Shown: positions 34,314 through 44,435 of the stretch, piece after piece | Numbering within the stretch: position 1 is the stretch's first letter | How the letters are laid out: each line of letters begins with the position of its first letter | Source of the DNA: Paraescarpia echinospica | Taxonomy: Eukaryota; Annelida; Polychaeta; Sabellida; Siboglinidae | Length of the DNA stretch: 64,000 bases | Direction of reading: 5' to 3' | Assembly (NCBI GenBank): GCA_020002185.1 | Contig: CM034538.1 | Span: forward strand, 2,398,270-2,462,269 | Position numbers and translations under genes: made by a program | Notes under the pieces: generated by a model | What the model was told of the DNA's origin: nothing | Database searches by the model: none | Seen by the model: the letters and a program-made list of their open reading frames with translations, nothing else

Positions 34314-35534
34314 ATGGCACCTTGCAAACGGCAAGTGAAGGCAAAGCGACACTTGGTGTGTGATCACTGCCACAGCTGGGTAGATTTTGCATTGTCCGGC
34401 TGTGGGAAGTCATGGGCAGAAACCATGGAGGAAGGATTCACCTTTCAGTGCATTGGGTGTTGGAAGGTGGAGTGTCTGCAGCAGGAGATAGTTAGGTTGA
34501 CACATATTGTGAAGGGAATGGAGATGGGAATTAGCAAGGAGGCAGGTCGAATGGAGAGAGACGACAGGGAGAGAGGTGAGAATACTGCAAGACTGAAGGA
34601 GAATAGCTGTGGCAAGAAAACTGATGAAAGGAGATTGAGAGGAGGGAAGGTGATTGGAGGGGAAGACATTGAAAAATCGACAACAGAAAACGTGACAAGC
34701 GTGAAGGTGACAGGGAAGAAAGTGACCGTAGAGAAGGAGGGAGGGAAGATGGGACGGGAGAGGAAAGAAGAAAATGAGATGAGACGAAAGATGAAGGGAC
34801 GAAAGGAAGTGAGAGCAAATGTGATAGAAGAGAAGTCGATAAAAGGGACGCTGACAGGAGGAAAGGTGACAAGAGAAAAAGCGACAGGAAAGAATGGATC
34901 GGAAGAGAATGGGACAGGAGAGAAGACGACAGGGGGGAAAGACAACAACCAGACAGATGCAAACCGAAGAAGGAGCTATTCTAAGGCAGTGATTGAGGGG
35001 GCAATGAGGAAAGAAAGGGTGTTTATGGGCGACTCCATTATGAGAAAGACGGACAAGACACTGAGCGAGGGGAAAGACGTCGTTGTTTGTCTACCGGGGG
35101 CTAGAATTGAACATGTCACTGACAGGGTAGAGAAGGTATTGGGACATGGCAAGGGGGGGTCTATACTGGTACATGTAGGAACAAATAATGCAGACAGGGA
35201 GGGAACAACTGCGATAGTACAGAAGTATAGACAGTTAGTGAGGAAGCTAAAGAAGACAAGAGTTGAACAGGTTATCCTGTCAGGAATTTTGCCAGTAATG
35301 GGAGGAAGGGGGGCAACGTATAGAAACTGCAAGAGGATGGCGATCAACGCACTAGTTCAGCAGATGTGTGAAGAAGAAGGGGTGGGATTCACAGATTTAT
35401 GGGGATACTTTGATGGGAGGGAAGATATGTACATGAGAGATGGCCTCCATCTTAGTGGAAAGGGGGCAACAGTTTTCTCAGAGAACCTGCTGCGATCTGC
35501 TGACAGTGGGACAGGTTGCATCTATTTAAACTAG
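34314..35534 (+). CDS. LINE B ORF1 protein with PHD-like zinc finger and SGNH esterase domain
   Basis: The 406-residue frame is uninterrupted. Residues ~14-52 contain CDHC, SGCGKSW and FQCIGC, a PHD-like cysteine/histidine cluster. Residues ~75-230 are highly charged and repetitive (GKVTREK, TGEKTTGGK type), encoded by purine-rich DNA and probably disordered. Residues ~236-395 form an SGNH hydrolase-like domain with FMGDSIM (Asp240, Ser241), VHVGTNNA and DGLHLSGKG (Asp376, His379). ORF1 proteins with PHD and esterase modules are known in CR1-clade LINEs, where they are thought to act in RNP assembly or membrane interaction. ORF2 starts within its last 19 bases. The intact frame suggests recent activity, although ORF2 is broken. 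Confidence 0.88.
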   Translation: MAPCKRQVKAKRHLVCDHCHSWVDFALSGCGKSWAETMEEGFTFQCIGCWKVECLQQEIVRLTHIVKGMEMGISKEAGRMERDDRERGENTARLKENSCGKKTDERRLRGGKVIGGEDIEKSTTENVTSVKVTGKKVTVEKEGGKMGRERKEENEMRRKMKGRKEVRANVIEEKSIKGTLTGGKVTREKATGKNGSEENGTGEKTTGGKDNNQTDANRRRSYSKAVIEGAMRKERVFMGDSIMRKTDKTLSEGKDVVVCLPGARIEHVTDRVEKVLGHGKGGSILVHVGTNNADREGTTAIVQKYRQLVRKLKKTRVEQVILSGILPVMGGRGATYRNCKRMAINALVQQMCEEEGVGFTDLWGYFDGREDMYMRDGLHLSGKGATVFSENLLRSADSGTGCIYLN

Positions 35535-38408
35535 ATTCGCAGGGGGGACTCACAGAAAAGCCTGAAAATGAAGGCAAAGATAAAGACAGCACAAATAAAT
35601 CAGCAAATAATAGTCTGGAAAACTCTTCTGAAGCTGGATATAAATGTGTGTGTTTAAATGCAAGGAGTATAGTAAACAAAAGAAATGAACTAAACATTAT
35701 GGTAGAAGATATTGACCCTCATATAATAGGTATAACCGAATCCTGGACCACCACCGATATATCAGATGCCGAATTGGGATTGACAGGATATGTAATGTTT
35801 AGAAAATATAGAATAGGAAGAAAGGGAGGTGGAGTTATTTTGTATATTAAAGAATCTATCCAGGCTTATGAAATAAAATTAGAAAGAGAAGCAGATTGCG
35901 AAGAAGCTGTTTGGTGTAACATAGTTACAGGAAACTCAACGTTAACAGTTGGGTTAGTTTATCGAAGTCCAAACATAAGCATAGAAGAGAATGAAAAAAT
36001 AAAAACACTATAAGGGAAGTAAGCAAACGGGACTGTATTATTATGGGGGATTTTAACCATGGGCATATACAATGGAAATCTCTTCAGAGTATGGGGAGTG
36101 AGGACCACAAGTTTTTAGTGTTAGTTCAAGATACTTTCCTTTCTCAACATGTGCTAGAACCAACCAGGGGTGAGAATGTGTTAGACACAATTTTGTCCTC
36201 ACAGAATGAATTAGTTGACAATGTCAAGATACGTGAGCCACTGGGGAGTAGCGATCACAACCAGATACATTTTACCATCAAAGTAAAATCAGAAAGGAAT
36301 AGTAAAAAGCAGTATAGGAGAAATTTCCACAAAGGAAGTATAAGGACATGAGGAAATATTTAGTAAAGATAGACTGGAATAACACACTGCAAAATAAGAC
36401 AGCAACAGAATGCTGGAATATATTAAAGAGTGAAATTAAGTGCATAGTCGACAAATTTGTACCCTTCAAAAAACAAGGGAAACGGTCCAAAAAGAAACAC
36501 TTATTGAAAGAAGCCATTAGAAAAATTAAGTATAAACAAATGATGTGGAAGTCATATAGATGTACTGGAAATGATAAAGACTACAACAGTTATAAAGAAG
36601 CACTTAACCAAGCTACAGCTGAAATTAGAAATTCAAAGAGAAGCTATGAACAACAATTAGCTAGTAATATAAAACATGACAGCAAGAGTTTTTATGCATA
36701 TGTTCGAAGCAAACAGAAAGTTCAAGATAAGGTCGGTCCTCTAGAAGATAGTGCTGGAAATATAATATCAGAGGGATTCTTAATGGCAGAAGACCTGAAT
36801 GAGTACTTTAGTTCAGTGTTTACCAGAGAGGATATTAGTTCACTGCCAGTACCAGAGGCTAAGTTCAAGGGGGCAGATTCAGACTATTTAGGACAATTAA
36901 TTGTAACCCCAGAAATGGTAGCTAAGAAAATAAGGGCTATGAAGGATAATAAATCACCTGGAGTGGATGGGATTCCGCCCAAACTACTTTTGGAAATTGT
37001 AGAACAAATTAGCGTACCGCTTGCAACAGTTTTCAATTTGTCATTAGAAGAGGGAGTGGTTCCTTTAGAATGGAAAGAGGCAAACATTATACCGTTATTT
37101 AAAAAAGGTTCGAGAAACAAGTCGGATAACTATAGACCAGTGAGTTTAACATCAGTGATTTCCAAATTATTAGAAAGATTAATTAAAGATCACATGGTGG
37201 ATTTTCTTGTTAAACAAAATTTGATCAACCCATCTCAACATGGTTTTTTAAAAGCAAGGTCATGCTTAACAAATATGTTATGTTTTTTGGAAGACATCAC
37301 TAAGTGGGTAGATGAGGGATCACCAGTAGATATCGTCTACTTAGATTTTCAAAAAGCTTTCGACAAAGTACCACATCAAAGATTACTGCTGAAACTAAAG
37401 GCCCATGGCATAGGAAATGGTATAATAAACTGGATAGAACAATGGCTGATTGACAGAAGACAACGTGTAGTAGTTGATGGGGAGGCTTCAAACTGGAAAT
37501 CGGTATTGAGTCGGGTACCACAGGGATCAGTATTAGGACCTATATTATTCTTAATATACATCAACGATTTGGATGATGAAATAACAAGCAAGGTGTTGAA
37601 ATTTGCGGATGATACAAAAGTGTTTAGAAGGATTAAAAGTGATGGAGATAGACAGCATTTACAAGATGATCTTGACAGGTTGATCAAATGGTCTGAAAAG
37701 TGGCAAATGCTGTTCAATTTTGGGAAATGTAAATGCCTCCACACAGGACATGGGAACGAAGAGGTAGAATATACAATGGGGGGCACTGTACTAAGTACTA
37801 CTGTAAAAGAAAAGGACTTAGGGTTAACCATTAGTGCTGATATGAAGGTTTCAGAGCAGTGCGGAATTGCAGCTTCAAAGGGAAATCAAATCCTTGGATT
37901 AATTAGGCGAAACATAACGTATAAGGAAAAAGAGCTAATAATACCGCTGTACAAAACAATAGTTAGGCCTCATTTAGAATATTGTATTCAAGCGTGGAGG
38001 CCATATCGCAGGAAGGACATAGATATGCTAGAAAGAGTACAGAGGAGAGCAACTAAAATGATACCAAAACTGAGGGATCTTAGTTACGAAATACGCCTAA
38101 AAAATGCGGTTTAACAACACTAGAGACCAGGAGATTGAGAGGAGATCAGATAGAAGTGTTTAAAATATTGAATGGTTATGAAAATATTGATAGAAATATA
38201 TTTTTTTCAATTAAGAAAGATAGAAGGACTAGAGGACATGAAGTTACATTAGCAAAGGAGCAGAGTAGATTAGATATAAGAAAGTTTTCATTTTTACAAA
38301 GGACTAAATGAATGGAACAGATTATCTGCTGATTGTGTGGGTGCTAGTAGCGTGAATATGTTTAAAAATAAAATCGACACATACCTCAGACGGGCGGGAT
38401 ACACATAG
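35516..38408 (+). pseudogene. LINE B ORF2: AP endonuclease plus reverse transcriptase, frameshifted
   Basis: The endonuclease motifs NARSIVNK, GITESW, MGDFNH and SDHNQI are spread over two frames (35516-36013, 36043-36351). The reverse transcriptase frame (36348-38114) has SPGVDGIPPKLL, YRPVSLTS, FQKAFDKVPH, VPQGSVLGP and the catalytic FADDTK (Asp-Asp codons at about 37608). After 38105 the C-terminus continues in other frames to a stop near 38408. Frameshifts near 36005, 36340, 38105 and 38295 make the copy inactive. Copy A is intact at the first two positions, so these are copy-specific defects. The start overlaps the ORF1 end, suggesting translation coupling or reinitiation in the active parent. 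Confidence 0.9.
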
Positions 38409-38513
38409 ATAAAAGGGTCGGACTCTCGATAAGCCAAAGGGCTTCCTTGTCCACCTGCCACCTAGAGTTAATTCTCTGGATGGCAATCTTGTTAAATCTT
38501 GTTAAATCTTGTT

Positions 38514-38700
38514 CTATAATTGCAAGTTGTGTTTATTTTTTATTTTCTTTAGACTACCTTTTACTCTCAGATAATCTGTCCTCTTAATTTTATACATAAA
38601 GACATAATCTGGCATAACTTTATACATTTTTGTAGCAGCACATTTGTACTTCCAGTGTATCATATATTTATCACTTGTTGTGTATTACACCCAGCTGTGG
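38514..38700 (+). repeat. Repeat R copy 1, continuation after LINE B
   Basis: Sequence TAATCTGTCC, ACATAAAGACATAATCTGGC and GTAGCAGCACATTTGTACTT is shared with 41835-41925 and 49430-49515. It joins the part before LINE B when the LINE is mentally removed. After 38665 it diverges from the other copies. Confidence 0.7.
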
Positions 38701-38704
38701 AGCT

Positions 38705-39157
38705 GGAGTAAGACCACATTAAGGATTCGTCCGCCATTACCGACCGAAAGAGTGCCCTTGAAAATACCGTTTTGGTGTCGTGTGAATTTTGTTCGAGCAC
38801 TTTGGCATGGCACATGTCAGTCCAGTGAATACTGAATGTACTACTACATTAGATCTTTCACGAGGTAGCAATAAACATACGTTAGTCGCTCGCGTATTCG
38901 CACAGTGGCTATTTTGCAGAACGCACCAATATTTCAAAATCCGTCACCAGATTGGGGCGAAATTGAGGGGTGTCAGGTTTGGGTGAATTTTTCTGAAAAC
39001 TGAGGTATGAGAATTTTACGAGTTTTCCACAGCACTTGTGTCAATGGAGATTAAATATGCTGTGAAATTTTAAAGAAAATTGTTCGTCAAATTTAGCAGG
39101 AAATGAAGGAAACGTTATAATGGCCGCCTATATAAAATTTAAATGTGGTCTTACCCC
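38705..39157 (+). mobile_element. MITE, left copy of the composite
   Basis: It begins GGAGTAAGACCACATTAAGG and ends AATGTGGTCTTACCCC, terminal inverted repeats of about 14 bp with small mismatches. No transposase. The 65-codon frame inside is repeated identically in the right copy and reads antisense in the copy at 4238; it is not a gene. Confidence 0.85.
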
Positions 39158-41211
39158 AAATTAGAAATACGCCCGTTTTATCACAAAAACTGCCAAAATG
39201 TGATTTGAGCGACGGGTGATGGTTTTTCGGCTGTATTTGGAAGCTGGTGTAGACCAGAATATCGTGCAGCTATTGCATACTGTTAGTATTACATCTAAAA
39301 GAAGTTTTAAAAGTAATTAATAAGCCAGTTATTATGTGATATGCATGGAAAATAAAGTGATAATTTTGGTGGCGTGAAAGTTAAAAAGTACATTCCAAGC
39401 ATGTTCTATGATACTGAGTACCACGAAAGCTTGTGTAAAAAGTGTATATGTGTCAGGGTGTGGAGTTTCTTTTAAATCTACATCATGTGCAACAATATTG
39501 ACATATTTCCAGTAGGATGAATTTCGCCTTAGTTATATCATTTATATTTTGTAAGCGACATCTATAAATGCGTGTTTCATAACCCCAATACTAACGTGGG
39601 TGTTTCTGCTGTTCCAACTTCCTAATTATATGGCACTTATATATATCATATTTGGATCGCACAATAAGCAATAATGGGCAAGCAGGCAACATTTTGATTC
39701 CACCCACCCCCCTAACGCGGCCCTAATTTTAGTGAAATGTTGGCCACCATAGGAAGCAAGTTGTCCACACACTTCTACTAATCAGGCATATAGCACCTAT
39801 TTTTTATAGCAACATCCGTACACTAACTGAGACAAGAAGAACAATTGAGAATCTACATTAATATACCACGAATGTAACAGAGAATATCATAACAGTGTGT
39901 GACTCTCCAAATGTGCAGCGACCGCAATGATCCAAATTAGTTCATTTTTAGCCATACAAATTAAAACTGGTCACCTAAGAGAAGGATCATATGTTGAAAT
40001 TGTGTACATGGACTGGCATGCTATCATTTTCAACGATCATGTGCTTTTCAGCTGTAATATAACCGAATCATACCGAAGTTTGCACAAGGCAAGGCAGCTT
40101 AAACTAATTGTAGGCTGACGTCAACTACTCTGACAAGAAACTGTTTTTACCACTGGTATTTTGTACGTTATATCCGTATATTTAACATCAGAAATGTTTG
40201 TTAGTACCCTTGTAAGAATTTGGCGATGTTTGAATAAAATATGATTAGGACAATGGACTCGTTGATGTACTTGGAGAGATACTGGGTGCCACAACTGTCA
40301 ACAACCTTTATCACGTGTCTTGGATGTCCTTGTCAAACGTTTGTTTCTTTCTGAAATTAACTATTTTGCCAGTAGTATCTCTTGTTTCCAATAATGTGTG
40401 CACATCAGCGAAATATATAGTGGCCAAGTAATTGACGTGTGGCGATGTTTGGACACTCTGTGTCAAGCAGAGATCTGCGCCTGTGTAAAAGTATGGTTAT
40501 TTTAAGGGGGGTTAGGACAACAATTTGTGTGACGCAAGATACACGTTCCACTGGGCATCTCAGTTTTGGTTTCATAATGTACTATGTATATACCTCAATT
40601 TACACCCAGCATTTTAGCCCGTTATCTACAATATAATTATAGTTACCATCAAAAGACGCCTCTGTGCCTTTCAATATTGTGAATATTGTTGAAATGCCTG
40701 GCTTGTGCTTTTGACACCTACTGGTGTCGTACACGAGTGACATATAGTTCATGATTGCATAAGATTATTTAGCATAGTTTGTGGGCATTACATAATACAA
40801 AAATTCGTGAAGATTTGCAAAGTGCATGTCCAATAAAATGTTGCTTAAAATAATGATTTTGTGTATTTTTTGCAAAAGGATACAAAATTTTATGAAAAAT
40901 TACAAAAAAATATATTTCGTTAATATTATATATATTTGATTCCCATATCGGTAAGATACTGTGTTGGCCTGTATGCTGTGCTCAGTACCATTCATACCAG
41001 GCAAACGTCGTATGTAATATAAAGTACCGAATAAGCATGTTTAAACCAACTCAAGGCGCTGTTTAGCTTGGAGGTGTGCACAGTTTGATGACGCATATTT
41101 TAATTGTTACTGAGACAGTGTAAATTTCCCTTTGTGGTTAATCTAGTTATATGTGTAGCTTGATATAAATCTAACTTTCGTGAAGATTTGCAAGATTCAG
41201 GAGATCTATTT
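39158..41211. other. Passenger DNA between the two MITEs
   Basis: AT-rich sequence with no open frame above 65 codons and no family I recognise. A short phrase, CGTGAAGATTTGCAA, occurs twice (40807 and 41179). The passenger has no coding explanation for its mobility. Confidence 0.5.
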
Positions 41212-41666
41212 GGAGTAAGACCACATTAAGGATTCGTCCGCCATTACCGACCGAAAGAGTGCCCTTGAAAATACCGTTTTGGTGTCATGTGTGAATTTTG
41301 TTCGAGCACTTTGGCATGGCACATGTCAGTCCAGTGAATACTGAATGTACTACTACATTAGATCTTTCACGAGGTAGCAATAAACATACGTTAGTCGCTC
41401 GCGTATTCGCACAGTGGCTATTTTGCAGAACGCACCAATATTTCAAAATCCGTCACCAGATTGGGGCGAAATTGAGGGGTGTCAGGTTTGGGTGAATTTT
41501 TCTGAAAACTGAGGTATGAGAATTTTACGAGTTTTCCACAGCACTTGTGTCAATGGAGATTAAATATGCTGTGAAATTTTCAAGAAAATTGTTCGTCAAA
41601 TTTAGCAGGAAATGAAGGAAACGTTATAATGGCCGCCTATATAAAATTTAAATGTGGTCTTACCCC
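41212..41666 (+). mobile_element. MITE, right copy of the composite
   Basis: It has the same ends and interior as the left copy. The visible differences are GTCATGTGTG in place of GTCGTGTG and TTTTCAAG in place of TTTTAAAG. Confidence 0.85.
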
Positions 41667-41754
41667 AGCTAAGATTCTCTGCCTGCTATTGTTTGATGGA
41701 AACTGACTAATCTGCAACTGGTCACTGGCAGTAGCTTGTTTCAACAGACAGCAT

Positions 41755-42260
41755 TAAGCCACTAGACCCCTGTTAAACTGGACAGTTGCCTGTAGGTTTT
41801 AAACTGTGTCAAACAGTGAGTCTACTTTTGCTCTCAAATAATCTGTCCTTATTTTTACACATAAAGACATAATCTGGCATAACTTGATAAGTCTTTGTAG
41901 CAGCACATTTGTACTTCCAGTGTATCATTGCAACATAACATACATATTACATACTGTGTGCCACATTTGAATGTTGTGCATGTAATATTTCCATGCAATC
42001 CATTTGCATATATAATTTCAACAGCCGTTTTCTTCATTTTCACTTTTTGACCCCTACCATGTTCAGTGCTCCATAACTTCGCCAATTTTTGTAGCAGTCA
42101 TAATTTTTGAAACCATGTAAAGCACCCTACCAAACCTTTACAAGGATGTAAGAAAACAATGTTACAATATTTCTGACTTATCACTCATTTGGACAGCCGG
42201 GGTCACATATAGACGTATTAGTCCAAAGGACTTCAGGGCCACTTGGCCCATTTTTTTATT
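41755..42260 (+). repeat. Repeat R copy 2 (3' part)
   Basis: From CTGTTAAACTGGACAGTTGCC onward it follows the other R copies: CATAATCTGGCATAACTT, CCATAACTTCGCCAATTTTT, AAAGCACCCTACC, and the 3' end TCACATATAGACGTATTAG with GGGCCACTTGGCCC. It has a single 140-bp unit where copy 3 has four. Confidence 0.75.
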
Positions 42261-42269
42261 CTAAGTACT

Positions 42270-42660
42270 ATTTTTTAAATATCACAACTGATACAACCCA
42301 TGTAAACCTGGTTAATATTATTATTAGTTTGATACTAACAAGAACTTAACAAAATAACATGCTTTGTTACAATATACTGTTTTATTTGTTGATGTTTTCC
42401 AGTGATAATCGATGTAGTTTTGGAAGTGACAGCAGCCTTCCTCACTTATGCATGCTAGTTTGCTAGCCTTGACTTTGTGTAATTGTCACATTGGGAGATC
42501 TCCTAAGGCAAAGCTAAGGATATCGAGGAAGCCACGACTCACTTTGGAAGGGTCTTGAATTTGTTTCGGTGGCAGGAAACCTGACTGTGGTGATGACAGT
42601 AGCATTGGAATAGCCAATAGGCAGCAGATGGAACGGCGCATTACTTTGTAGACACTTAAT
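42270..42660. other. No recognisable gene
   Basis: Mixed AT-rich flank. Nothing supported by motif or repetition. Confidence 0.4.
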
Positions 42661-42665
42661 TGTGA

Positions 42666-43000
42666 CGTGTAGAATCCGGCCCCACCCCAGTTTCAGCATT
42701 ATGACAGTTGTGCCTAAATGTTATACCTTAATGTGTATATTCCATCATTCCACATCGTTTCAGGAATATAATGTCCCAAATAGCACTCACTCAGGTTGGA
42801 ATCAGTGCGCCACTGTGGTCGCGGGTCACTGCATGCTGCACTTGAAACAAGCATTATTAATAAATCGCATGTTGACGCAAACTGGAGCACTATTTGGGCC
42901 TCAAAAGTGCCCTCAAATCAATATTTTACAACAATGTATTGTACATCTCAAACAATGTGGAATGATGGAATAAACACACTGAGGTGTCAAATAGGTTCGA
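42666..43000. mobile_element. Diverged copy of the 5661 hairpin MITE
   Basis: GTGTAGAATCCGG followed by CCCCACC parallels 5626-5645. AACACACTGAGGTGTCAAAT near the right end parallels AACGCACTGAGGTATCAAAG at 5964. The centre has GGCCTCAAAAGTGC, as at 5895. The two arms no longer pair well, so this is an older copy. Confidence 0.6.
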
Positions 43001-43251
43001 TTGTTGGATGAGCGAGCTTGGGATGTGAGCCGGGATCGAAGTGCTTGCACTCTCTATTGTCACTGTAGGATTGGTCATTTGTTTGGTGATAAGTGGTTAG
43101 TTATACAAAAGAATGTTCGTAAGTCGCTTTGTTTTTCATCACTTTAGCTCTAATAAATTAGGAAGTTGATCTTAAAACGCTCAGCGACTGTGCCCAAAAG
43201 CTTAAGCTTGAACAGATATGCGTATGGATTGGAATGGTATTCTGGTTCTAG

Positions 43252-43290
43252 AATCAGTCCCTAGATGCGCTCTGCATCTAGGGACTGATT
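43252..43290. repeat. Perfect 17-bp-stem hairpin
   Basis: AATCAGTCCCTAGATGC and GCATCTAGGGACTGATT are exact reverse complements separated by five bases (GCTCT). Nothing around it identifies an element. Confidence 0.9.
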
Positions 43291-43820
43291 TTAATCCTCT
43301 GTGTTGCATGGAGTATTAGGCTCCCTACAGAATTGGGAAGCATACGCCCATGGGAATGGTTATTTGGAAGGACTCGTGAAAAGAAATACCAAACGAAGTG
43401 ATTCAGCAATAAACTACCAAGTTAAAGGCATTCATATTCAATATATATTTCTGTTATAAGCCATTGATGCACATGTGTCCCATGGGACGCAACAATTATT
43501 TTTCACACGTCCGGATACTGTTTCTATGTGTATTGAACGCAGGATCTTGCATCCCGTAAACCCCTGGTGATGATGTGACTGATGCCATGGCTGAAGCAAT
43601 GCTGTCCCTGTAAGGCACTGTGTCGTTGTTCCCAACATGTTGGAGCAGTGTGTGATGGAACATTGACGTTACTGTACCTCTACATCTCTCCCCATTGCAC
43701 TGTCACATTCACCACACAGCAACGATGGTGATTGACAGCCAACATACTGGGTCTTGCTCACGCCCATGCTTGTGCTTGCTTACTGCCCCCCTGGCTCTGA
43801 CCTTCTCCTTGATGCACTTA

Positions 43821-44021
43821 GGGATCATCTCAGAACATCGATGTCCGACATCAGACAAAAGTATTTTCATCAGTATATTCATCTGGCATCAGACATCGAT
43901 AATTTACAAGACTGTTATTATCAGTGTTTACAAACTTTCGTCTGAGGGGAGGGGGTGGGGTCTGAGGCCAGATGAAATTAATTTTGTCTGATATTGGTCA
44001 TCAATGTTCTGAGATGATCCC
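43821..44021. mobile_element. 201-bp hairpin MITE with TTA target duplication
   Basis: The left end GGGATCATCTCAGAACATCG and the right end ATTGTTCTGAGATGATCCC-like sequence (44002-44021) pair. Pairing continues through CAGACAAAAGTATTTTCATC against ATGAAATTAATTTTGTCTG. TTA occurs directly outside both ends (43818-43820 and 44022-44024). No coding capacity. Confidence 0.7.
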
Positions 44022-44435
44022 TTACAGTGTCCCCCTTCAATGTAGCCATGTCTCCTTCCAACATCCTTGTTTGGTACGTAACTAAAACAGAAGTAATAGG
44101 TATTGTTGCTTACTTCCATCATGTTGTGACGTACTTATAAAGCGATATTTAACAAAATATCTACCGGTAGATTATTAGATATGGATAAATAACTTAAGAA
44201 AATGTTTTTTTGTAAAGGGGAACATTTGATGTTTAGTGTTCACACAAAAATTTCTAATAGGGTTCAATTTTTGAAAAAAGGAAATATTTTAAGGCGTACT
44301 TTTCGTTTTTATAATTATCACCAAATTATACCAGATGGCAGTCCAAAGGCACATGGTTTGTCACCTGATCGGCAAGTACCTGGAATGTGTCATGAATTAA
44401 CTGTCAGGAAATGGATATAGTTTAATTTGTGACAT

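Larger units (their letters stand above)
33732..38513 (+). mobile_element. CR1-like LINE copy B, nearly full length
   Basis: It is composed of a 5' UTR (33732-34313), intact ORF1, broken ORF2, a 3' UTR with a partial stem-loop (38457-38484) and a tail of three decamers (AATCTTGTTA). The left flank ends ATTGATTTTCT and the right flank resumes CTATAATTGCAAG. Sequence 33585-33610 preserves the uninterrupted order ATTGATTTTCTATAATTGCA. So the insertion point is known exactly and the target duplication is only 2-4 bp (CT or TTCT). Confidence 0.9.
38705..41666 (+). mobile_element. Composite: two direct 455-bp MITEs around 2-kb passenger, AGCT target duplication
   Basis: The MITE at 38705-39157 and that at 41212-41666 are nearly identical (about three differences) and in the same orientation. 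AGCT flanks the pair on the outside (38701-38704 and 41667-41670). The inner flanks are AAAT and ATTT and do not match AGCT. A solitary family member at 4238 has its own 4-bp duplication, so 4 bp is the family signature. The outer duplication therefore suggests that the whole 2.96-kb unit was inserted at once. The passenger (39158-41211) has no recognisable gene. Confidence 0.7.

Noticed and set aside
34445..34962. Minus-strand frames of 143-167 codons rich in Ser, Pro and Phe
   Set aside because: They are antisense shadows of the purine-rich charged segment of LINE B ORF1.
38704..41667. LTR retrotransposon (direct repeats with TG...CA if one base is added at each end)
   Set aside because: The extra T and A belong to the AGCT target duplication and are not kept in the solitary copy at 4238. 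There is no primer-binding site after the left copy, no polypurine tract before the right copy and no gag-pol. The ends are inverted repeats, as in a MITE.
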